Positions 6,711 to 14,521 of a DNA stretch of 46,116 nt are shown piece by piece; position 1 is the first letter of the stretch, and every line of letters begins with the position of its first letter. The notes below the pieces were generated by a model. That model was not told where the DNA came from, made no database searches, and saw nothing but the letters and a program-made list of their open reading frames with translations. Source of the stretch: Nanobdellota archaeon (GTDB taxonomy: Archaea > Nanobdellota > Nanobdellia > Pacearchaeales > GW2011-AR1). The position numbers were made by a program, and so were the translations under genes. The DNA lies in assembly GCA_030611805.1 (NCBI GenBank), contig JAUWPB010000005.1, forward strand, positions 1 through 46,116, written 5' to 3'.

Positions 6711-7142
6711 ATGAATAAGAAAATATTTTTGATAGTAATGATTCTCGGAATTTTTATGTTGGCATTTATAACTGCAACAGCCACAAATACAATCTGGGGC
6801 AAAATTACACGAACAGGTGGCAATCCATCTTCTGATGCTATGGAAACAACTTTTACTTTTGAAGAAGAGGTAGATTATTGTCTTGCATTTTATAATTGCG
6901 GTTTATCTGGTGTTGAATTAAAAATAGAAAATTCTGAAGATGCTACTATTTTGTTAAAAGAAAAATTTAATTTCGCAGACATGAAAGAAGGTTCTCTTGA
7001 TACTATTAAAACAGGAACATTAGCACCTGGCGAATACAAAGTTACACTAACTCCTTATGGCAAAAAAGATGAATACACAACGATATTTATGCCATTTAAA
7101 GATGGGGTTTTTGGTTGCGGTATAGCTTCTAGTTGCTACTAA
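6711..7142 (+). CDS. Secreted protein with signal peptide, 143 aa
   Basis: The N-terminus is a clear signal peptide (two lysines, then IFLIVMILGIFMLAFIT, with ATATA as a likely cleavage region near residue 25). The mature part is about 118 residues, acidic and rich in beta-type sequence, with four cysteines, two in YCLAFYNCG and two at the C-terminus (CGIASSC). The block GTLAPGEYKVTLTPYGKKDE looks like the end of an immunoglobulin-like beta sandwich. A strong Shine-Dalgarno (AAAGGAGGT, 6697-6705) precedes the start. It is 40 bases after the Cys-rich gene, so co-expression is likely. No specific family is recognised. Confidence 0.6.
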   Translation: MNKKIFLIVMILGIFMLAFITATATNTIWGKITRTGGNPSSDAMETTFTFEEEVDYCLAFYNCGLSGVELKIENSEDATILLKEKFNFADMKEGSLDTIKTGTLAPGEYKVTLTPYGKKDEYTTIFMPFKDGVFGCGIASSCY

Positions 7143-7449
7143 ATATATATTATTAAATTTTTATTTTTTTTAGATTTTAGAAAAGTATAAATATTTGTTA
7201 ATTCTTTAATATATTGCGAAAGCTTAACAAAAAGAGGTTGGCAAATAAATCGTAAGGGATATGATTATGGTGGTAGCCTACTATATGAGGTCTTGCATTT
7301 ATGGTTTTTTATAAACCTAAGAACTTATTGGGAATCAGTCTAATCTTCTTGATTAAGTATTAATCCTAGATGTTTCTGTACGAATTTATGTAAAAATTGC
7401 TTTATTCACACTATTTGAGGTATATAGTATAAGAAAACAAAAATAACTT
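7143..7449. other. 307-base gap: possible RNA or decayed gene
   Basis: No gene with a normal start is visible. A TATA-like box (GTATAAATA, 7185-7193) predicts a transcript from about 7214. A plus-strand frame ending at TAA 7372-7374 is open for about 55 codons without an ATG and reads RGWQINRKGYDYGGSLLYEV in part, which could be a gene relic. A small perfect hairpin, GATTAA-GTA-TTAATC (about 7352-7366), lies near the end. I cannot decide between a non-coding RNA, a relic and spacer. Confidence 0.3.
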
Positions 7450-7578
7450 TTATTTCAAGTCTTTTTTAATCAGTTCTTCTAGATATTCTGAAATCTCTTT
7501 CCCTTTTTTTATACACTTAATCTTTACTCTCTTCCACAGATCTTCATCAATCTTTATACTTGTGGTCTTTCTGGCCAT
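7450..7578 (-). CDS. Ribbon-helix-helix (CopG-like) regulator, 42 aa
   Basis: The 42-residue product has the full ribbon-helix-helix pattern: a strand TTSIKIDEDLWKRVK, a first helix, and a second helix starting after the turn with KEISEYLEELIKKDL. Such proteins dimerise to form a two-stranded sheet that binds short palindromes, often as antitoxins or plasmid-type repressors. The gene is divergent from the transposase at 7707. Between them is a perfect 12-base inverted repeat (7636-7665) and extra TAGTATT copies (about 7579-7585 and 7597-7604), which are good operator candidates. No toxin partner is evident next to it. Confidence 0.75.
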   Translation of the reverse strand: MARKTTSIKIDEDLWKRVKIKCIKKGKEISEYLEELIKKDLK

Positions 7579-7635
7579 AGTATTATGGAATTATTGTAGT
7601 ATTTAAATATATATGTTTTACTATCATAACACTTA

Positions 7636-7665
7636 TATAGTATTATATACTACTATAATACTATA
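7636..7665. promoter_or_regulatory. Perfect palindrome, likely operator
   Basis: TATAGTATTATA (7636-7647) and TATAATACTATA (7654-7665) are a perfect 12-base inverted repeat with 6 bases between. Half-site-like TAGTATT copies recur nearer the 7578 start. It lies between the ribbon-helix-helix gene and the transposase gene and could control both. Confidence 0.6.
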
Positions 7666-7706
7666 GGATACCTATGAATTTATAGAATTAAAAGAGATGA
7701 AAACAA

Positions 7707-8951
7707 ATGAATAACCAAACTCAAGGAATAAGCTGGAAAAAACTTAACAGAGAACAACAAGGAAAGTTAATCTTTCAGCGAGGAAGAATAGCACAGAAAG
7801 ATAACTATTGGGTTGTTGGTTCTCAAACTTCTTTCAAAGTGTATAAGGTTAATTTTAACGGACACGAGCCGGCTTGTACTTGTAAAGATTGTAAATTAAG
7901 AAAAAAGAAATGCAAACATATTCACGCTGTTGAATTTTATATTAAAAGACAAATTGACGAAGAAGGGAAAATAACTCGAACAAAAGGAGTTAAGATAACT
8001 TATAGTCAGGATTGGAATGCTTATAATAAAGCCCAGACAAACGAGAAGTTAATTCTTATGAAATTGCTTAAAGATTTATGCGAGAATGTAGAACAGCCAG
8101 AATATAAATTTGGTCGTCCAACTTTGCCTTTTTCAGATATGCTTTTTGGTTCTGTAATGAAAGTTTATACAGGATTTTCTTTAAGAAGATTTATGAGTGA
8201 TATGAAAATAGCAAAAGAAATGAGATTAATAGATAAAGTTCCTTGCTATTCTTCACTTTCTAATTTTATGAATAGAGAAGAAGTTAAACAAATTTTAGAA
8301 AATCTAATAACAATTAGTTCTTTACCTTTAAAAGAAATAGAAAAAGATTTTGCTGTAGATAGTTCAGGGTTTTCTACTTCTCGTTTTGCTCGGTGGTTTG
8401 ATTACAAATGGGGCAAGGAAAAGAAATATAGAATTTGGCTTAAAGCACATCTTTGTTCAGGAGTTAAAACTAATATTATAACTTCTGTTAAGATTACGCA
8501 AGGGCATGAAAACGATAGCCCGCAATTAGCAGAGTTAGTTAAAAAGACAGCAGAGAATTTTAATTTAAGTGAAGTAAGCGGAGATAAAGCATACTGTGGG
8601 AAAGATAATTTTAAAGTAATTGAGGAAGTCGGAGCAATACCTTTTATTCCTTTTAAAAAAAATGTTACTGGAAAAAGAGGGCGTAGTTCAATCTGGAAAA
8701 AGATGTACCATTATTTTATGTATAAACATGATGAATTCATGGAACATTATCACAAAAGAAGCAACTCTGAAACTGTCTTTCATATGATTAAAACAAAGTT
8801 CGGGGGTAGCATAAGAAGTAAAAAAGCGACTGCACAAATAAATGAATTATTTATCAAAGTCTTATGTCATAATCTCTGCGTTGTTATTCAGGAAATTTGT
8901 GAATTAGGGATTAAGGCAGAGTTTAAAATAGAAGAAACAAAAGAGATTTAA
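7707..8951 (+). CDS. DDE transposase with N-terminal SWIM zinc finger, 414 aa
   Basis: The N-terminus carries a SWIM zinc finger, CTC followed by CKH (about residues 52-66), with the usual flanking strand YKVNFNGHEPACTC. The catalytic RNase H-like core follows: Asp in DFAVDSSGFS (about 213), Asp in SGDKAYCG (about 293) and Glu in KRSNSETVFHMIKTKFGG (about 350). These are the D-D-E residues of IS4/IS5-type transposases, and all appear intact. The stop lies one base from the stop of the convergent 8953 gene, which leaves no room for a right terminal repeat outside coding sequence. It is therefore either a truncated element, one whose end lies inside the neighbour, or a domesticated transposase. 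Confidence 0.88.
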   Translation: MNNQTQGISWKKLNREQQGKLIFQRGRIAQKDNYWVVGSQTSFKVYKVNFNGHEPACTCKDCKLRKKKCKHIHAVEFYIKRQIDEEGKITRTKGVKITYSQDWNAYNKAQTNEKLILMKLLKDLCENVEQPEYKFGRPTLPFSDMLFGSVMKVYTGFSLRRFMSDMKIAKEMRLIDKVPCYSSLSNFMNREEVKQILENLITISSLPLKEIEKDFAVDSSGFSTSRFARWFDYKWGKEKKYRIWLKAHLCSGVKTNIITSVKITQGHENDSPQLAELVKKTAENFNLSEVSGDKAYCGKDNFKVIEEVGAIPFIPFKKNVTGKRGRSSIWKKMYHYFMYKHDEFMEHYHKRSNSETVFHMIKTKFGGSIRSKKATAQINELFIKVLCHNLCVVIQEICELGIKAEFKIEETKEI

Positions 8952-8952
8952 G

Positions 8953-9144
8953 TTAATCTGCTTCTTCAAGTGCTTCTCGAACTTTTTTACCAAGTTCTTC
9001 GTCAGATATAGAATTACTACTGGCACTTCCATAATTTTTTGTTGGAGATTTTATAACAAATTTGCCATCTTTATCTTTTGTAGGATTAATGAAAATAGAT
9101 TTATCTTCTTTATGTTGATAAACAGATATTTTTTTACATTTCAT
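8953..9144 (-). CDS. Small hypothetical protein, 63 aa
   Basis: The N-terminal half looks like two beta strands (KCKKISVYQHKEDKSIFI and GKFVIKSPTKNYG). The C-terminal part is serine-rich and ends in an acidic helix (SDEELGKKVREALEEAD). The final helix with LGKKVREAL recalls some small immunity-type proteins, but I would not assign it. A TATA-like box lies about 25 bases upstream (9163-9172), which suggests a leaderless start at 9144. It converges on the transposase. Confidence 0.55.
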   Translation of the reverse strand: MKCKKISVYQHKEDKSIFINPTKDKDGKFVIKSPTKNYGSASSNSISDEELGKKVREALEEAD

Positions 9145-9176
9145 AATTATTTTAATTGTTCTTTCTTTAAATAAAT

Positions 9177-9231
9177 TTCTGTTTAAAAAGTAGGCTTCAT
9201 TTTTGACTTATTAAACAAAGCCCCCAACCCC
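9177..9231 (+). repeat. Hairpin repeat element, copy B
   Basis: Shares three modules with 5187-5239 but in a rearranged order. GTTTAAAAAGT (9181-9191) pairs with ACTTATTAAAC (9206-9216), 10 of 11 bases, so the whole forms a hairpin. CCCCAACCCC follows at 9222-9231. The two copies bracket the 5.2-9.2 kb accessory-looking island. Confidence 0.6.
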
Positions 9232-9244
9232 AAAACATTTAAAT

Positions 9245-9282
9245 AGGTATATATCTGTCTGTGTATACATTAGGTATATACA
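9245..9282 (+). promoter_or_regulatory. Promoter/operator region of the 9283-13017 operon
   Basis: GGTATATA occurs twice (9246-9253 and 9273-9280), with a GTATAC in between. The first copy is about 33 bases from the start codon and may be the TATA box. The repeated boxes directly before the ATG could be an operator, perhaps for the AbrB-like protein of the same operon. Confidence 0.4.
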
Positions 9283-9456
9283 ATGGGACTTAAAGAATTA
9301 AAAAAATCTTGGAAGACAGAAGTAATTGATATAGTTTTAGCATTGGGAGTTTCTTTAATTGCTTACTTTTCTTTTAATTATTTTAAACCCTCAATAGAAA
9401 ATATGTTGGCAGTTATTGTGTTTTTCTTAATATTCATTTTAGTAAAACAAAAATAA
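9283..9456 (+). CDS. Small membrane protein with two transmembrane helices, 57 aa
   Basis: The product starts MGLKELKKSWKTEVIDIVLA and has two hydrophobic helices (about 15-32 and 41-54) with a short basic end. It is the first gene of a tight operon, one base before the next ATG, and is too short for most gene callers. No family is recognised. Together with the next gene it forms a pair of tiny membrane proteins, as at 5284/5543. Confidence 0.6.
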   Translation: MGLKELKKSWKTEVIDIVLALGVSLIAYFSFNYFKPSIENMLAVIVFFLIFILVKQK

Positions 9457-9457
9457 A

Positions 9458-9652
9458 ATGACAAATAAAACTAAGAAAAAATTTTTAAAAAGAATTCCAA
9501 ATGAGATATGGGCAATTGTAATTGCTGGTGCAATTGGATTGTATTTTGGTTATGTTAATGCAAGTATTCACATTTGGGGAGCTGTTCTTGGTATGTGGAT
9601 TTTAATGGTTCTTTATCAGTTAATGGATTTAAAGAGGAAGCTAGAAAAATAA
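9458..9652 (+). CDS. Small membrane protein with two transmembrane helices, 64 aa
   Basis: A basic start (MTNKTKKKFLKRI) leads into two hydrophobic helices (about 16-34 and 36-54) that contain small residues and a tryptophan-rich interface (HIWGAVLGMWILM), and a charged tail. It lies between the 57-residue membrane protein (1 base upstream) and the zinc-ribbon/AbrB gene (1 base downstream), so it is co-transcribed. The function is unknown. Confidence 0.55.
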   Translation: MTNKTKKKFLKRIPNEIWAIVIAGAIGLYFGYVNASIHIWGAVLGMWILMVLYQLMDLKRKLEK

Positions 9653-9653
9653 A

Positions 9654-10004
9654 ATGGATATATTTGATAACACAATACTTTGTAATAAATGTAATGTAAA
9701 AATGCAGAAGGCAAAATTTGTTAAAAACAGGTTTTTGTTCAGGGCAATGGTTTGTCCAAAGTGCAATAAAAAATTAATCCATCCGGTTGATGAACAAGAA
9801 TACAATAAATTTATAAATCTAAGGAATAAAGAATTCAACGTCAAGATGAGACTCGTAGGAAATAGTTATGCTGTATCAATCCCAAAAGAAATAGTTTCTT
9901 TTATGAGCGAACAGGAAAAAATTATGGACAACATGGTAAGATTATGTTTTGAAGAAATGGGAAGAGTAAGTTTAAATTTTGGAAAAATAAAAAAGGAAAT
10001 ATAA
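9654..10004 (+). CDS. Zinc ribbon fused to AbrB/SpoVT-like DNA-binding domain, 116 aa
   Basis: Residues 10-37 form a zinc ribbon (Cys10-x2-Cys13 and Cys34-x2-Cys37). From about residue 61 the AbrB/MazE swapped-hairpin signature appears, VKMRLVGNSYAVSIPKEIV, which is the DNA-binding fold of transition-state regulators and many antitoxins. The C-terminal 30 residues are not assigned. A regulator inside the operon often acts on its own promoter, and repeated GGTATATA boxes precede the operon, so self-regulation is a reasonable inference. It is one base from the M23 gene. Confidence 0.75.
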   Translation: MDIFDNTILCNKCNVKMQKAKFVKNRFLFRAMVCPKCNKKLIHPVDEQEYNKFINLRNKEFNVKMRLVGNSYAVSIPKEIVSFMSEQEKIMDNMVRLCFEEMGRVSLNFGKIKKEI

Positions 10005-10005
10005 A

Positions 10006-10551
10006 ATGAAAAGTAAAAATAAATATTCATTACCATTCGGGAAAGATACTTTAAATCTTGCAATCTCAAATCCTGAAGCCCATTCAAAAAAGTTAAACAA
10101 TGAACATGCAATTGATTTTTTGATTAAACCAAATACCAAAATCTTGGCTGTAGAAAAGGGAATTGTTACAATTGTCAAAGATAATTCTAAAGTTGGAGGC
10201 GATGATGAAAAATTTGGCGCATTAAAATATCAAAACTACATTACAATTAAACATGATAATGGAGAATATTCTCAATACTTTCATTTAGCGCCAAATTCTT
10301 CTCTTGTTAAAAAAGGCGATAAAGTTAAAAAAGGACAACCAATTGCAAAAGGAATTGGAATGATTGGGTACACATCTGCTCCACATTTACATTTAGAGGT
10401 TTTTGATGAAAATGAAAAAAGTTTAAAAATTAATTTCAATAATCCAATAAAAATATATCAGGGAAAAAACGCAAGTTTAGAATTACAAAAATCAAAATAT
10501 CAAAAATTAAGAGAAGCTATTGTGATATCACAATTCTCTAATAAAAATTAA
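10006..10551 (+). CDS. M23 (LytM-type) metallopeptidase domain protein, 181 aa
   Basis: The zinc site of M23 peptidases is present: His34-x2-Asp37 in NNEHAIDFLI, and His127-x-His129 in SAPHLHLEVF; His93 in YFHLAP is the usual additional catalytic histidine. Strand pairs between them (ILAVEKGIVTIVKDN, VKKGDKVKKGQPIAKG) match the family's beta core. Bacterial members cut glycine-containing peptide links in peptidoglycan. Archaea lack murein, so the substrate may be a bacterial wall or another peptide. No signal peptide is visible, so export is unexplained. It sits in an operon directly before cdc48. Confidence 0.85.
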   Translation: MKSKNKYSLPFGKDTLNLAISNPEAHSKKLNNEHAIDFLIKPNTKILAVEKGIVTIVKDNSKVGGDDEKFGALKYQNYITIKHDNGEYSQYFHLAPNSSLVKKGDKVKKGQPIAKGIGMIGYTSAPHLHLEVFDENEKSLKINFNNPIKIYQGKNASLELQKSKYQKLREAIVISQFSNKN

Positions 10552-10557
10552 ATTAAA

Positions 10558-13017
10558 ATGAAATCAAAAAAGCAAATTCAATTAAAAGTTGTTGAAGCAT
10601 TGCAGGACGATGCATACAAAGGCATAGCCAGAATAGATTCTGAGATGATGAGGGAGTTAGATATTAGAAGAGGAGATGTTATTTTAATTAAAGGGCACAG
10701 AGAGACAGTTGCAATTGCTGACAGGGCTTATCCTGCAGATGTTGGTGAAGGGATGATAAGAATCGACGGTATTTTAAGGAGAAACGCAAAAACAGGTATT
10801 GGAGATGTTGTCACAATTTCTAAGGCAGAGGTTAAAGAAGCAAAAAAAATAATGATTGCTCCTGCACAAAAAGGAATTATGGTTCAGGGCGACCCTGAAA
10901 GTTTAAGGAGAGGTCTGTTGGGTAGAACTGTTGTAAAAGGAGACATTGTTGTTTTAGGGGGAGTCCAGAGGAGAAAAGATTTAATGTCAGAAGAATTTGG
11001 AGATTTAAATGATATTTTTGGAAATTTAAATGATATTTTTGGAGGCATGGGTTTTGGAGGATTAGGAGGAGTTGCCCAGATTAAATTCCTGGTGGTTAAT
11101 ACTAATCCAAACCAGCCGATTATTATTACAGAAAATACTCAGGTTTCTTTAAATCCTAAAGCAGTTGAAATCAGCGACGAGAGAATCCCTGAAATTAATT
11201 ATGAAGATATTGGAGGGCTTTCTGAAGAGATTAAAAAAATAAGGGAGATGGTGGAAATTCCTTTGAAGCATCCAGAGATTTTTCAAAGATTGGGAGTACA
11301 GCCGCCTAAAGGAGTTTTGTTACACGGACCTCCTGGAACTGGGAAAACTCTTTTAGCCAAAGCAGTTGCAACTGAAACAGAAGCAAATTTTATTTTACTT
11401 AATGGTCCGGAGGTTATGAGTAAATGGTATGGGGAGAGTGAAAAAAAGATTAGGACTCTTTTTGAAGAAGCAGAGAAAACAGCCCCGACTATTATTTTTA
11501 TAGACGAGATAGATGCTATGGCTCCAAAGAGAGAGGAGGTTCATGGAGAAGTAGAAAGAAGAGTTGTAAGCCAGCTCTTAACAATGATGGATGGTTTGAA
11601 GTCAAGAGGAAGAGTTATTGTTATTGGTGCTACTAATAGAGTTAATGCACTTGACCCTGCATTAAGAAGACCAGGAAGGTTTGACAGAGAGTTGGAACTT
11701 AATGCTCCCAGTAAAGAAGGACGGCTCGCAATTTTGAAAATTCATACCCGAGGAATGCCTTTAACAAAGAATGTTAAATTAGAAGAGATAGCTTCCCTGA
11801 CTCATGGTTTTGTTGGGGCAGATTTAGAAGCATTAAGCAAAGAAGCCGCGATGAATGTTCTAAGAAAGCATCTTCATAACATAAAATTAGACGATGAACA
11901 GATTCCTCTGGAGATTTTAGAGAAGTTGATTGTTAAACAAGCTGATTTTATGGATGCTTTGAAAATTGTCAGACCTTCTGCTATGCGAGAGGTTTTAGTT
12001 GAGACACCTAATGTTAATTGGGAAGATGTTGGAGGATTAAATCAGGTTAAGCAGGAATTAAAAGAAGCAGTAGAGTGGCCTATGAAATTTCCAGAGAGTT
12101 TTAAGAGATTGGGGATAAGTCCTTCAAAGGGGATTTTACTTTATGGTCCTCCTGGAACCGGCAAGACTCTTTTGGCCAAAGCAGTTGCAAAAGAATCAGA
12201 AGCGAATTTTATTCAGGTTAAGGGACCTTCGTTGTTGAGCATGTGGGTGGGCAAGTCAGAAGAAGGCATGAGAAAGATTTTTGAAAGAGCAAGGCAAGTG
12301 GCTCCGTGCATTATATTTTTTGATGAGATTGATTCTTTAGCAGGAAAAAGGGGAATGGAAACAGGGACAAAAGTTACTGAAAGAGTTTTAAATCAAATGC
12401 TTGCTGAGATGGACGGGCTTGAGGATATGCAGGACATTCTTGTTATTGCTGCAACAAACAGACCAGATTTGCTTGACACTGCTTTGTTAAGACCCGGAAG
12501 ATTTGACAGGATTTTACTTGTGAATGCTCCTGAAGAAGAAGGCAGGAAAATGATTTTAAAAATTCATACAAAGGATATGCCCATTAAAGTTAGCAAGGAA
12601 GAAATTAAAGAATTTGATAAACAGTTTAAGAATGAGAAATTTAGGGGCGACAAGGTTTTATCTAAAATGATGTCTGATAAACCAATTCAACAATCTGATT
12701 TGGATAAGCTTAAAAAGAAAAAAATTAATTTTAAGGAACTTTCTGATAAAGAAAAATTATTGTATTACTTATCTAAAAAAACCATTGGATATACTGGAGC
12801 TGATTTAAAGTCTTTAGTTCGGGAGGCAGCTATGCTTGCTTTAAGAGAGTCAATAGATTCTAAGGAAGTAAATAAAAAACATTTTGAAGAGGCATTAAAG
12901 AAAATCAAGCCAAGTGTAAGCAAATCATCAATTGATATTTATAAAAAAGTTGAAGAGAATTATCTGAAATCCGCAAAAGCAGCTGTGCCTGTTGCAGGGA
13001 ATAGTTATTTGGGATAA
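10558..13017 (+). CDS. cdc48: CDC48/p97-type AAA+ ATPase
   Basis: A hexameric unfoldase that extracts and feeds proteins to degradation. The N domain (about 1-110) is a double-psi barrel ([21 protein letters not shown]). Two AAA modules follow. D1 has Walker A GPPGTGKT near residue 257 and Walker B IIFIDEID, and D2 has Walker A near 530 and Walker B IIFFDEID; arginine fingers lie in RPGRFDR of both. Length is 819 against about 730-810 in relatives. The excess lies in two places. One is a glycine-rich linker after the N domain with a tandem [14 protein letters not shown] copy (residues 148-161). The other is a lysine-rich insert of about 60 residues in the D2 lid (about 680-745). It is the last gene of the 9283 operon. 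Confidence 0.95.
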   Translation: MKSKKQIQLKVVEALQDDAYKGIARIDSEMMRELDIRRGDVILIKGHRETVAIADRAYPADVGEGMIRIDGILRRNAKTGIGDVVTISKAEVKEAKKIMIAPAQKGIMVQGDPESLRRGLLGRTVVKGDIVVLGGVQRRKDLMSEEFGDLNDIFGNLNDIFGGMGFGGLGGVAQIKFLVVNTNPNQPIIITENTQVSLNPKAVEISDERIPEINYEDIGGLSEEIKKIREMVEIPLKHPEIFQRLGVQPPKGVLLHGPPGTGKTLLAKAVATETEANFILLNGPEVMSKWYGESEKKIRTLFEEAEKTAPTIIFIDEIDAMAPKREEVHGEVERRVVSQLLTMMDGLKSRGRVIVIGATNRVNALDPALRRPGRFDRELELNAPSKEGRLAILKIHTRGMPLTKNVKLEEIASLTHGFVGADLEALSKEAAMNVLRKHLHNIKLDDEQIPLEILEKLIVKQADFMDALKIVRPSAMREVLVETPNVNWEDVGGLNQVKQELKEAVEWPMKFPESFKRLGISPSKGILLYGPPGTGKTLLAKAVAKESEANFIQVKGPSLLSMWVGKSEEGMRKIFERARQVAPCIIFFDEIDSLAGKRGMETGTKVTERVLNQMLAEMDGLEDMQDILVIAATNRPDLLDTALLRPGRFDRILLVNAPEEEGRKMILKIHTKDMPIKVSKEEIKEFDKQFKNEKFRGDKVLSKMMSDKPIQQSDLDKLKKKKINFKELSDKEKLLYYLSKKTIGYTGADLKSLVREAAMLALRESIDSKEVNKKHFEEALKKIKPSVSKSSIDIYKKVEENYLKSAKAAVPVAGNSYLG
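11003..11043 (+). repeat. 21-base tandem repeat inside cdc48
   Basis: ATTTAAATGATATTTTTGGA occurs at 11003-11022 and again at 11024-11043. It duplicates seven residues (LNDIFG with one neighbour) in frame in the linker between the N domain and D1. Confidence 0.85.
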
Positions 13018-13042
13018 CTCTTTAGTAATAACAAATAGAAGG

Positions 13043-13051
13043 TTTTATAAA
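13043..13051 (+). promoter_or_regulatory. TATA box for the response regulator
   Basis: TTTTATAAA is centred 26 bases before ATG 13073. This argues for that start and against the earlier ATGs at 12992 and 13058. Confidence 0.6.
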
Positions 13052-13072
13052 GACAAAATGTTAAATTTTAAC

Positions 13073-13462
13073 ATGGAAAATAAAGGAAGAATTTTAATTG
13101 CAGACGACGAAGAAGGGCAAAGATGTCTAGTTAGTGAAGCAACTAAAATGTTTTTCCCTGGATATGAATTAGAAGTCTTTAAGGAAGGAACATCTTTAAA
13201 GGAGAGATTAGAAGGATTGGTTGGGAAAGAAACTGAGATTAAATTAGTTCTTACTGATAATCAAATGCCTGGATATGAAGGTTCTAAATTAATCAGAGAA
13301 TATTCTGAAAAAATAAATCCTCCAATGATTTTAATATACGGGGGAAAACTTGGAATTGGAGAACAAGCTCTTAAAGATTGTGCTTATGGATTTATTCAAA
13401 AACCTTTTAGATTACAAGAGTTTAATGAACTTGTTGAAAGGGCGTTAAGTTTTAAAAAATAA
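13073..13462 (+). CDS. Stand-alone response regulator receiver protein, 129 aa
   Basis: A CheY-like receiver domain with no output domain. Asp11 and Asp12 (IADDEEG) bind the metal, Asp62 in VLTDNQMPG is the phosphate acceptor, and Lys110 in GFIQKPF is the conserved lysine. The usual Thr/Ser before it is not obvious (LIYGGK), so phospho-switching may differ. No histidine kinase is in the window. The frame is open from 12992, but the TATA box at 13043-13051 places the start at 13073. It converges on the methionine aminopeptidase gene with one base between. Confidence 0.85.
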   Translation: MENKGRILIADDEEGQRCLVSEATKMFFPGYELEVFKEGTSLKERLEGLVGKETEIKLVLTDNQMPGYEGSKLIREYSEKINPPMILIYGGKLGIGEQALKDCAYGFIQKPFRLQEFNELVERALSFKK

Positions 13463-13463
13463 T

Positions 13464-14342
13464 TTACTCTGTTGTTACAACCACTTCATTATCTTTGATT
13501 AAAATTGTGTTTTCTGCCTGACTGACTTTTGAGTGCGAAGTTTCTACAAGTTGTGGAAAATGATGCAGGTTTTGATTTTCCTCTAATTGATTTAAACCAA
13601 ACAATGCTTTTGTTCCAAATTTTTTCACAATCCATCTTGAGCAAAATGGAAGTGTTTTATATTTTTCAATAATGTAGTTTAGAATTTCCCGTGCTATGGG
13701 GCTTCTGACATTTTTTTCGTCTATCAACATGTAAATGCCAGAAGGTTTTCCATCATGAACTTTTCCGTTTCCAAAAGTCGCGAATGGCTCTATTGCATAA
13801 AGTCCTTTTTCTAAAATAATTTCTTTTTTATTGTTAAAATTTGGAACAGTTACTCCAGCATGCAGTTCATATTTTTTCATTTCATGCCCTGATAAATTAA
13901 CTATTGGCGAAGCCCCATAAGATTCAATTGTTTCCTGAATTGTTTTTCCAATCTTATTTAAAGTAATCCCTTGCTTTGAAATTTTTATTGCATTTTCCAA
14001 TGCTTTTTCAGAAGCTTCAATTAATTTTTTATTTTCCTCATCGTTTTCCAAATCCAAAGAAAATGCAGTATCTGCAATCCAACCATTAACATGAACTCCC
14101 AAGTCAACTTTTAAAAGACCATGAGCAAGAGTTTTGTCGTCGTAAGAAGGAGTGTAATGTGCAGCAATGTCATTAATGCTCAGGTTTGTTGGAAAGGCAA
14201 ATTCGCCCCCAAGTTTTTTTATCTTGTCTTCTATTTTTTCAGCTATTTCCAAAAGAGGCATGTCTTTTTTTATAAATGTTCTGGTATATTCTTTAACTTG
14301 TGAAGCAATTTTACCTGCTTCAAGGATTTTTTCTTTGTTCAT
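13464..14342 (-). CDS. map: Methionine aminopeptidase, type 2
   Basis: It removes the initiator methionine from new proteins in the cytosol. The five metal ligands of the pita-bread fold are all present: Asp80 (LLKVDLGVHV), Asp91 (GWIADTAFS), His153 (NLSGHEM), Glu185 (YAIEPFA) and Glu277 (SQAENTIL). The insert after residue 215 with a helical subdomain marks the type 2 (archaeal and eukaryotic MetAP2) form. Length of 292 is typical. It is transcribed away from the toxin-antitoxin-like pair at 14522. Confidence 0.95.
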   Translation of the reverse strand: MNKEKILEAGKIASQVKEYTRTFIKKDMPLLEIAEKIEDKIKKLGGEFAFPTNLSINDIAAHYTPSYDDKTLAHGLLKVDLGVHVNGWIADTAFSLDLENDEENKKLIEASEKALENAIKISKQGITLNKIGKTIQETIESYGASPIVNLSGHEMKKYELHAGVTVPNFNNKKEIILEKGLYAIEPFATFGNGKVHDGKPSGIYMLIDEKNVRSPIAREILNYIIEKYKTLPFCSRWIVKKFGTKALFGLNQLEENQNLHHFPQLVETSHSKVSQAENTILIKDNEVVVTTE

Positions 14343-14490
14343 TATTTTTGGAAGAATAAAAGGTTTAAGAAGTTAATGATTAAAGTTTTGGTAGAGAAAC
14401 ATTTATTTTTTTGTTTCTTTCTTCTACTTGAAGTACTCCTTTTTGGGCAAAAAAGAAGATTGGGTACTTTGTTATTTTTCAAAAACAAAA

Positions 14491-14520
14491 GTTTTATATA
14501 GTTATACAAGTATGTATAAC
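14491..14520 (+). promoter_or_regulatory. TATA box plus perfect operator palindrome of the 14522 operon
   Basis: GTTTTATATA (14491-14500) is the TATA box, about 26 bases from the ATG. It is followed at once by GTTATAC (14501-14507) and GTATAAC (14514-14520), a perfect 7-base inverted repeat with a 6-base spacer that ends two bases before the start codon. A bound protein here would block transcription initiation. Confidence 0.7.
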
Positions 14521-14521
14521 C

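Noticed and set aside
7207-7374. Open plus-strand frame with GYDYGGSLLYEV
   Set aside because: No ATG, GTG or convincing start and no recognised family; kept only as a note on the gap.
12992-13072. N-terminal extension of the response regulator
   Set aside because: It overlaps cdc48, lies upstream of the TATA box and does not belong to the receiver fold.
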